DNA from: UBA1189 sp045612925
GTDB lineage: Bacteria > Bacteroidota > Bacteroidia > Bacteroidales > Bacteroidaceae
DNA length: 12,756 nucleotides
NCBI GenBank assembly: GCA_045612925.1
Contig: JAZKZX010000035.1
Location: 1-12,756 of the forward strand
Direction: 5' to 3'
In this document: positions 8,206 through 12,756 of the stretch, piece by piece
Layout of the letters: each line of letters begins with the position of its first letter
Numbering within the stretch: position 1 is the first letter of the stretch
Notes under the pieces: generated by a model
What the model saw: only the letters and a program-made list of their open reading frames with translations
The model's database searches: none
What the model was told of the DNA's origin: nothing
Made by a program: the position numbers and the translations under genes

Positions 8206-8796
8206 ATGGTTACCTATACACTACCCATCCTTCCTTACCCCTCCAACGGATTAGAGCCTATCATCAGCAAAGAAACCATCGCAAACCACCATGGAAAACA
8301 CTTTGCCGCATACATCAACAATCTAAACAAACTAACGCCTGGAAGCGAATATGAAGGCCTATTGGTGGAAGAGATTGTACAACAAGCTCCCGATGGGCCA
8401 ATACAAAACAACGCCGGACAAGTAATGAACCATAGACTCTATTTTGAGCAATTCATTCCCGCATCGCAACAAAAAGCCCCAAGTGTGCGCCTAACAAATG
8501 CAATCAACTTTCACTTTGGCAGTATGGATATCTTCAAGAAACAGATGACCGAGGCCGCCATGAGCATTTTCGGCAGTGGGTGGGTTTGGTTGGCAATAGA
8601 TACCGAAGGACGACTCCAAATAGTCAAGGAAATGGGAGGTGGCAATCCTTTTCGACGAGGTATGACTCCAATATTGGGCATCGATTGCTGGGAACATAGC
8701 TGGTATCTTGACTATGCTTTCGACAAGAAAGCACATTATGACAACTTATGGCACATTATTGACTGGGATGTCATAGAAGGAAGATTACCACTCTAA
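8206..8796 (+). CDS. sodB: Fe-type (possibly cambialistic Fe/Mn) superoxide dismutase
   Basis: Converts superoxide to oxygen and hydrogen peroxide in the cytoplasm, protecting an anaerobe during air exposure. It has 196 residues from ATG 8206 (MVTYTLPILPYPSNGLEP), the usual SOD N-terminus; an ATG at 8173 in frame would add 11 hydrophobic residues that SODs lack. The four metal ligands are present: His28 (in NHHGKHFAAYINNLN), His76 (QVMNH), Asp160 and His164 (DCWEH). Gln72, just ahead of His76, is the Fe-type position; Mn enzymes put the glutamine in the later domain. NNAGQ..NH.LYF.QF is close to the P. gingivalis enzyme, known to accept Fe or Mn. DCWEHSW replaces the more common DVWEHAY. The gene lies 85 nt after recQ; no clear promoter is seen in that gap, so it may have its own weak promoter or be read through from recQ. 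Confidence 0.93.
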   Translation: MVTYTLPILPYPSNGLEPIISKETIANHHGKHFAAYINNLNKLTPGSEYEGLLVEEIVQQAPDGPIQNNAGQVMNHRLYFEQFIPASQQKAPSVRLTNAINFHFGSMDIFKKQMTEAAMSIFGSGWVWLAIDTEGRLQIVKEMGGGNPFRRGMTPILGIDCWEHSWYLDYAFDKKAHYDNLWHIIDWDVIEGRLPL

Positions 8797-8801
8797 GAAA
8801 C

Positions 8802-8841
8802 AATGGGAAGAGGAGAAAAACACCTCTCCCCATTATTTTTT
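8802..8841 (+). terminator. Intrinsic terminator after sodB
   Basis: AATGGG (8802-8807) pairs with CCCATT (8829-8834). After one A/C mismatch, AGAGG pairs with CCTCT. The loop is a 9-nt A-rich sequence and a T6 run (8836-8841) follows. The stem starts 6 nt after the sodB stop. Confidence 0.85.
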
Positions 8842-8912
8842 GTGCCCAATAATTATTATAGATAAAAAACAATCACTAAATTAGCGGTTCGAAGGAATAA
8901 AACAACAATGCC

Positions 8913-11210
8913 ATGCGAAAGCTTGTCTGCCTAATACTCTCACTTATCATGCTCACTGGTGCTATTAACGCCCAATCGGTAGGACTCGTCTTGAGCGGTG
9001 GAGGCGCCAAGGGAATCACACACATTGGTATTATACAAGCTCTTGAAGAAAACGGCATCCCCATCGACTATATCACGGGAACTTCTATAGGCGCCATCAT
9101 CGGAGGTCTATACGCCATGGGATATACACCGCAAGAGATGCTTGAACTTATCGACTCGAAGGAGTTCAAGCAATGTTATTCCGGAGAAATTGACCCCAAT
9201 AACACCTATTACATCAAACAAAACGACCCAACCCCCGAGCTATACTCCATCAAAGCAACTTGGAACAATTCACAAGCTGAGGTGCAGGCACTCCCCCTAA
9301 GCCTCATCGACCCTATCCATATGAATATCAAGATATTGGAATTATGCATACAAGCCACCGCTGCATGCAAAGAAAATTTCGATAGCCTATTTATACCCTT
9401 CAGATGCGTTGCCTCTGATGTATATAATAAGAAAGAAATTGTTTTCAGCCATGGCGACTTGGGAAATTCCGTACGAGCATCAATGACATTCCCTCTCGTC
9501 TTTCGCCCTATCAAAATTAACGGAGTACTAACATACGACGGAGGTATATACAACAACTTCCCTGCAGACATAATGAAACGAGACTTTGCCCCCGACTACA
9601 TTATAGGCAGTGTGGTTTCATCAAATCAAGAACAAACCACTGATGGCAATATTGCATCTCAAGTGGAAGCTCTAATTATGCAAGCGAGTAACTATGAATT
9701 GCCCGACACGAATGGCATACTTATGAACTTTGACCTAAATAGCGAAGTAGGACTTCTCGATTTCGACAAGTCTCAATTCCTATTTAATCTCGGCTACAAC
9801 ACCACACTACAACTCATCGATTCAATCAAAGGCAAAGTCTCACGCACTGTCTCATTAGACACCATAAACAAACGACGCATGGCCTATAAACAAACCCTTC
9901 CAGAAGTAGTATTCAAAAATATCACTATAAGCGGAAGCACCGCTCAACAACAACAGTATATCATTAATGAATTACGTCCTGCCGGACATCGCTACCTAAG
10001 ATTCAAAGACTTTAAAAAAGCCTATTTTAGACTAATGTCAGAAAATGCAATCAAGGAAATTTTTCCCACAGCTACATATAATCCAAGGAATAAGACCTTC
10101 AATTTACACCTTGACGTGTCAATGAAAGACAACTTCTCATTAGCATTCGGAGGAGGGCTCTCGACCAATAGCATCAACCAAATGTACTATGGCATAAACT
10201 ACAATCATATCGGCAGACACTCTACCGAAATTCTACTTGACGGGCAATTTGGACGCATGTACAACAATGTACACCTCATGAGCCGTCTCAACCTATCAAC
10301 AGACATCCCCATGTCACTCCGAATAATGGGTTCACATTCCACATTAAACAATTTTGAACAAAGTTTTCTCTTTTCAGACAACTCCACCCCTGCGCTCAGC
10401 AAGCAGACCGAGACTTACGGAAAGATAAAGCTCGCTCTACCCTTTATAACACAACACAAAGCCGAATTTAGCTTCGGTTACGGAAAACTCACAGATAAAT
10501 ATATACAAAACAATGCCATTGACTTGAATAATTTGAAGTATGATACCAACACATACCATCTCTTCGGAGGTGCTGTACTTTTCAAACGAAATTCTCTCAA
10601 TGCCATCCAATATGCTACAAAGGGAGTATCTCAGCAAATATTAGCACAGATTTTTAGTGGTCAAAGCACCTACTCGCCCGACACATTACACAAGGAAAAA
10701 CTCATTGAAGAGGCTTTATCATGGCTACAAATCAGCTTCAAGGATCAACGCTATCTTACACTCACCAACAGGTTTACCCTTGGAACACATATTGAGGGAT
10801 ATTATTCTTCACGAAATCTCGCCCAGAATTATACCGCAACGATGCTTCAAGCTGGTACCTTTGCCCCTACACCGAGTATGCTCTTCACCTATAACCCTGC
10901 ATTTCGAGCCAACCAATACCTTGCAGCAGGCATTAAACCCATCTACCAAATCAGCCCTTATATACAGGTTCGCTTAGAAGCATATGCCTTTGCCCCCATA
11001 TATCCCATCCTTTGCAACGTTGCAGGGGACGCATACTACGGAAAGGCATTCTCCACACTTGAACATATCGAAGAATTCTCCATCGTAGGACGTTTCTCCA
11101 CCTTTGTTATCAGCGCCTATCTCAATCATAACAGCTACACCACACAAAATCTTAATGTAGGTATTTCGATAGGATGGTATGTACGAAATAATCGATTTAT
11201 TGAGCAATAA
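8913..11210 (+). CDS. Secreted patatin-like phospholipase with POTRA and outer-membrane beta-barrel (type Vd autotransporter-like)
   Basis: A 765-residue predicted outer-membrane protein. The signal peptide is 1-20 (AINA before Gln21). The patatin lipase domain (about 21-310) has the oxyanion loop GGGAKG (29-34), the nucleophile elbow GTSIGA with Ser58, and the catalytic DGG with Asp209, so the Ser-Asp dyad is intact. A POTRA-like segment (about 332-402, VVFKNITISGS...) leads into a C-terminal region of about 360 residues, rich in alternating aromatic/polar strands, resembling the Omp85/BamA surface-antigen barrel. This matches the PlpD/type Vd layout, where the barrel carries or secretes a phospholipase A-type esterase. 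The exact lipid substrate cannot be read from sequence. The last residues (NNRFIEQ) do not end in the usual terminal aromatic. ATG 8913 gives a standard signal peptide; a nearby ATG at 8908 is out of frame. No good promoter is seen in the 71 nt after the sodB terminator. Confidence 0.9.
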   Translation: MRKLVCLILSLIMLTGAINAQSVGLVLSGGGAKGITHIGIIQALEENGIPIDYITGTSIGAIIGGLYAMGYTPQEMLELIDSKEFKQCYSGEIDPNNTYYIKQNDPTPELYSIKATWNNSQAEVQALPLSLIDPIHMNIKILELCIQATAACKENFDSLFIPFRCVASDVYNKKEIVFSHGDLGNSVRASMTFPLVFRPIKINGVLTYDGGIYNNFPADIMKRDFAPDYIIGSVVSSNQEQTTDGNIASQVEALIMQASNYELPDTNGILMNFDLNSEVGLLDFDKSQFLFNLGYNTTLQLIDSIKGKVSRTVSLDTINKRRMAYKQTLPEVVFKNITISGSTAQQQQYIINELRPAGHRYLRFKDFKKAYFRLMSENAIKEIFPTATYNPRNKTFNLHLDVSMKDNFSLAFGGGLSTNSINQMYYGINYNHIGRHSTEILLDGQFGRMYNNVHLMSRLNLSTDIPMSLRIMGSHSTLNNFEQSFLFSDNSTPALSKQTETYGKIKLALPFITQHKAEFSFGYGKLTDKYIQNNAIDLNNLKYDTNTYHLFGGAVLFKRNSLNAIQYATKGVSQQILAQIFSGQSTYSPDTLHKEKLIEEALSWLQISFKDQRYLTLTNRFTLGTHIEGYYSSRNLAQNYTATMLQAGTFAPTPSMLFTYNPAFRANQYLAAGIKPIYQISPYIQVRLEAYAFAPIYPILCNVAGDAYYGKAFSTLEHIEEFSIVGRFSTFVISAYLNHNSYTTQNLNVGISIGWYVRNNRFIEQ

Positions 11211-11220
11211 CCACTATTCA

Positions 11221-11274
11221 ACATCAAAAAACATCAAAAAAAAGAAGAAAAATGCTTTTTTTACAAAAAAAAGC
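11221..11274 (+). other. A/T-tract segment with near-perfect palindrome
   Basis: This short non-coding stretch holds repeated A-tracts (acatcaaaaa twice, then A7 and A5) and a palindrome: GCTTTTTTT (11254-11262) and AAAAAAAGC (11266-11274) around a 3-nt centre. It lies between the patatin gene and the tRNA promoter. It could act as a curved-DNA element upstream of the tRNA promoter or as a weak terminator for the patatin gene. The role is unproven. Confidence 0.4.
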
Positions 11275-11283
11275 TCAATAGAT

Positions 11284-11314
11284 TTTGCAGTCTAAAAAAA
11301 AGGATGTACCTTTG
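11284..11314 (+). promoter_or_regulatory. Bacteroidetes-type promoter for tRNA-Arg
   Basis: TTTG at 11284-11287 and TACCTTTG at 11307-11314 are separated by 19 nt, matching the -33/-7 consensus. The predicted start is near 11317-11320, about 18 nt before the tRNA. The -7 element is the same sequence as the one ahead of wza. Confidence 0.85.
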
Positions 11315-11336
11315 CATCGCAATTGAGAAAAACAAC

Positions 11337-11410
11337 GGCTCCATAGCTCAACTGAATAGAGCATTTGACTACGGATCAAAAGGTTATAGGTTTGAATCCT
11401 ATTGGAGTCA
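11337..11410 (+). tRNA. tRNA-Arg, anticodon ACG
   Basis: A complete 74-nt cloverleaf. The acceptor GGCTCCA pairs with TGGAGTC (one G-U at 2-71), with discriminator A73 and no encoded CCA. The D stem is GCTC/GAGC with loop AACTGAATA. The anticodon stem TTTGA/TCAAA carries loop CTACGGA, giving anticodon ACG (wobble A probably edited to inosine by TadA, as is usual for this tRNA). The variable loop is AGGTT and the T stem ATAGG/CCTAT has loop TTTGAAT. Position 19 is A and position 56 is T in place of the nearly universal G19 and C56, so the D-loop/T-loop pair changes from G-C to A-U. Single gene between its own promoter and terminator. A short open frame across it is an artefact. Confidence 0.95.
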
Positions 11411-11418
11411 CTCAAAGC

Positions 11419-11449
11419 AAGAGATGAACAATAGTTCATCTCTTTTTTT
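11419..11449 (+). terminator. Intrinsic terminator after tRNA-Arg
   Basis: AAGAGATGAAC (11419-11429) and GTTCATCTCTT (11434-11444) form a perfect 11-bp stem with a 4-nt loop (AATA) and a T-run to 11449. It begins 8 nt after the tRNA. Confidence 0.9.
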
Positions 11450-11567
11450 ATATAGTTATATAAATATATTTCCTGGACTTCTATAATATCCAGGATTTTC
11501 ATAATATCTATAGAATCTAAAACTACTAAGAGTATAGACACCCTACTCAAACTTACAGGACAGAGCT
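11450..11567. other. Convergent AT-rich spacer without genes
   Basis: This is the gap between the tRNA terminator and the minus-strand terminator. The only structure seen is a 7-bp hairpin (TCCTGGA at 11471-11477 with TCCAGGA at 11489-11495) followed by TTTTC, possibly a back-up terminator for rightward transcription. No coding region or RNA gene is supported. Confidence 0.5.
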
Positions 11568-11598
11568 AAAAAAAAGGCAGCCCATCAAGACCGCCTTT
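11568..11598 (-). terminator. Intrinsic terminator of the minus-strand unknown gene
   Basis: On the minus strand AAAGGC (11598-11593) pairs with GCCTTT (11578-11573), and a T8 run (11575-11568) overlaps the end of the stem. It lies 46 nt after the stop of the minus-strand CDS. Confidence 0.75.
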
Positions 11599-11643
11599 AT
11601 CATCTTTCCACACAATTTACTTTTTTGCGCTACTTCATCCACT

Positions 11644-12222
11644 TTAACACTCGGACAAGGGACCAAAGTGGGGAGGAAGTTCTACCTCTTCAAACTTATA
11701 GCCAAGACGCTTGAGTTCCAGCGCTGCACCAATGCGATACATCACCTTAATAGCACGAGCAAAGACATGAAAGGCCATGGGGCTCTGCGGTTCTATCTGC
11801 TCGCGACGAATGAGAGTAACAGCCGTTTGAGCACAGCTACGAATGATAGCTTCAAGATCCTTCGCCACATTGCTCTCAAGCGACAGACCAAGCACATGCT
11901 GCACGATATGCTCATCCATATCATCAAATCCCTGTTCACCATAATAACTATTGTATGGGGCACGCAAACAAGCCTCCCAGTTAGTATCCCATCCATGAGC
12001 AATAGCTAGGCCAAGATAACCAGCCCATGCAATAGATACAGTGGGATAGTCAGCAATCTGCCCTACTGCATCGGCCACATATTCGGGAGCGAGCACCTCC
12101 CAGTGGCTGATAATGTCGTCAGTAGCCAAAAGTGTACCACCGAGCATTCCGCGCGAAGTGCAGATGCGAAGGAGTTCGTTTTGTATCTTCTCTTCGAAAC
12201 GATTTAAAAATCCGATATCCAT
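11644..12222 (-). CDS. Unrecognised conserved-looking helical protein, 192 residues
   Basis: I do not recognise this family. From the ATG at 12222 (MDIGFLNRFEEKIQNELL) it has 192 residues. An in-frame ATG at 12273 would add 17 residues (MPLNTRFKTL...) of less ordered, basic composition, so 12222 is preferred, without certainty. There is no signal peptide and no clear membrane helix, so it is probably cytoplasmic and mostly alpha-helical. Notable segments: RICTSRG (20-26), WAGYLGLAIAHGWDTNW (66-82), the acidic YGEQGFDDMDEHIV (94-107), and CAQTAVTLIRREQIEPQSP (130-148). The Trp-, His- and acidic-residue clusters look like conserved functional positions, but no known catalytic motif is evident. 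The coding reality is supported by length, the terminator at 11568-11598 and the position downstream of rpmG-DUF4295 on the same strand. A terminator at 12322-12349 suggests it is transcribed separately. Confidence 0.8.
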   Translation of the reverse strand: MDIGFLNRFEEKIQNELLRICTSRGMLGGTLLATDDIISHWEVLAPEYVADAVGQIADYPTVSIAWAGYLGLAIAHGWDTNWEACLRAPYNSYYGEQGFDDMDEHIVQHVLGLSLESNVAKDLEAIIRSCAQTAVTLIRREQIEPQSPMAFHVFARAIKVMYRIGAALELKRLGYKFEEVELPPHFGPLSEC

Positions 12223-12313
12223 ATTGATTGAGAGTTTTGAAGGTAGTGTTTTGAACCGAGTGTTTAGAGGCAATGTTTAGGTGATAGACTTAGAGCCCCA
12301 CCTGTTTGCATAA

Positions 12314-12349
12314 CAAAAGTTAGCCCCGCAACGCGGGTGTTGCAGGGCT
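12314..12349 (-). terminator. Terminator of the rpmG-DUF4295 transcript
   Basis: AGCCCTGCAAC and GTTGCGGGGCT on the minus strand (12349-12339 and 12332-12322) form an 11-bp stem with a 6-nt loop, followed by the T-rich AACTTTTG. The one imperfect position is a G-U pair in minus-strand RNA but an unpaired C/A in plus-strand RNA. This argues that the minus strand is the functional direction. It lies 26 nt after the DUF4295 gene. Confidence 0.75.
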
Positions 12350-12375
12350 TTGCTTTATTGTTTGTGTAATTAATA

Positions 12376-12528
12376 TTACTTCTTAAGGAACTCTTGTACC
12401 TTCTCAGAAGGAACCATCTGCTCATCGAAGATATAAGCACCAGTCTTGGGAGACTTTACCATCTTGATAACCTTTGAGTAAGAAGCTGACTTACCTGTTT
12501 GGAGTGATGCAACCGCTTTCTTTGCCAT
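12376..12528 (-). CDS. DUF4295 small basic protein
   Basis: A 50-residue protein beginning MAKKAVASLQTGKSASYSKV and ending VQEFLKK, missed by a 60-residue length cut-off. It matches the Bacteroidetes DUF4295 family, small Lys-rich proteins usually encoded directly after ribosomal protein L33. The function is not established; the genomic partnership and composition suggest a ribosome-associated role, which is inference. It starts 26 nt after the rpmG stop, with no promoter between, so the two are co-transcribed. In relatives ftsY often follows; here a terminator and the unknown gene follow instead. Confidence 0.92.
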   Translation of the reverse strand: MAKKAVASLQTGKSASYSKVIKMVKSPKTGAYIFDEQMVPSEKVQEFLKK

Positions 12529-12554
12529 AGTCTTATACTATTTTAAGGGTGTGA

Positions 12555-12743
12555 TTACTTAATTTCCTTGTGAACTGTTACACGCTTCAAGATGGGGTTG
12601 TACTTCTTAAGCTCCAATCTTTCAGTTGTGTTCTTTCTGTTCTTAGTAGTGATATAACGAGATGTACCCGGCATACCGCTCTCCTTGTGCTCTGTGCACT
12701 CGAGAATAACCTGAACTCTGTTACCTTTAACTTTCTTTGCCAT
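12555..12743 (-). CDS. rpmG: 50S ribosomal protein L33
   Basis: A 62-residue large-subunit protein near the tRNA exit site. It begins MAKKVKGNRVQVILECTEHK and carries the L33 core RYITTKNRKNTTERLELKKYNP. Only one cysteine (Cys16) is present and the CxxC zinc pairs are missing, so this is the zinc-independent (C-minus) form. The Cys16 may be a relic of the zinc form. The start ATG is at 12743-12741, with GGAGAG just upstream. Its usual left partner rpmB (L28) would lie beyond the right edge of the window. DUF4295 follows on the same strand. Confidence 0.97.
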   Translation of the reverse strand: MAKKVKGNRVQVILECTEHKESGMPGTSRYITTKNRKNTTERLELKKYNPILKRVTVHKEIK

Positions 12744-12750
12744 AATTAGT

Positions 12751-12756
12751 CTCTCC
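12751..12756 (-). promoter_or_regulatory. Shine-Dalgarno-like site of rpmG
   Basis: GGAGAG on the minus strand lies 7 nt before the rpmG ATG, a near-ideal spacing for anti-SD pairing. None of the other complete genes in the window shows one, consistent with the general loss of SD use in Bacteroidetes. It is cut by the window edge. Confidence 0.5.

Noticed and set aside
8145..8354. 69-codon open frame overlapping the start of sodB
   Set aside because: It is in a different frame from the conserved SOD N-terminus and its product resembles no family.
8880..8910. T-arm-like sequence GGTTCGAA, as a possible tRNA remnant or attachment site
   Set aside because: The flanks do not pair as a T stem and no other tRNA arms are present.
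11337..11449. tRNA-Arg as a phage or island integration site
   Set aside because: No repeat of the tRNA 3' end is seen elsewhere in the window and there is no integrase gene.
11304..11486. Open frame of 60 codons across the tRNA
   Set aside because: It is translated tRNA sequence (the SIAQLNRAFDYGSKG-type artefact) and overlaps the tRNA promoter and terminator.
11668..12009. 113-codon plus-strand open frame antisense to the unknown gene
   Set aside because: The minus-strand frame is longer, has better amino-acid composition and a matching terminator.

Overview
The window looks like chromosomal DNA from a Bacteroidales bacterium, probably of the Prevotella/Bacteroides kind. The evidence is: near-perfect Bacteroidetes promoters (TTTG, 19-20 nt, TAnnTTTG) ahead of the polysaccharide-export gene and the tRNA; almost no Shine-Dalgarno sequences; the L33-DUF4295 gene pair; a Bacteroidetes-style RecQ; and a superoxide dismutase that resembles the Porphyromonas gingivalis enzyme. 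No phage, transposon, CRISPR array or integrase is visible.

Layout, left to right. (1) 1-495: the 3' end of a class I fumarase, closed by a hairpin. (2) 609-4291: a two-gene transcription unit with its own promoter and a strong terminator. It encodes a Wza-like outer-membrane export protein with six SLBB repeats and a Wzz-like chain-length determinant without a kinase domain. Together they would handle chain length and export of a surface polysaccharide, but no glycosyltransferase genes adjoin them. (3) 4495-8120: recJ and recQ, joined by a 4-base GTGA stop/start overlap. This is a 5'-3' single-strand exonuclease paired with a 3'-5' helicase, as used in RecF-type recombinational repair. (4) 8206-8841: an iron/cambialistic superoxide dismutase with its terminator. 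(5) 8913-11210: a secreted patatin phospholipase fused to POTRA and beta-barrel regions (type Vd autotransporter-like). (6) 11221-11567: an A/T-tract segment, then tRNA-Arg(ACG) with its promoter and terminator. (7) Minus strand, read from the right edge: rpmG (L33), a DUF4295 gene, a terminator, then an unrecognised 192-residue helical protein with its own terminator.

Most of this is core-genome content. I see no clear sign of a wholly new system. The points most worth a second look are the RecQ domain order (zinc cysteines far downstream of the helicase core), the stand-alone wza-wzz unit whose promoter moves the start codon, the paired A19/U56 change in the tRNA, and the unknown minus-strand gene.
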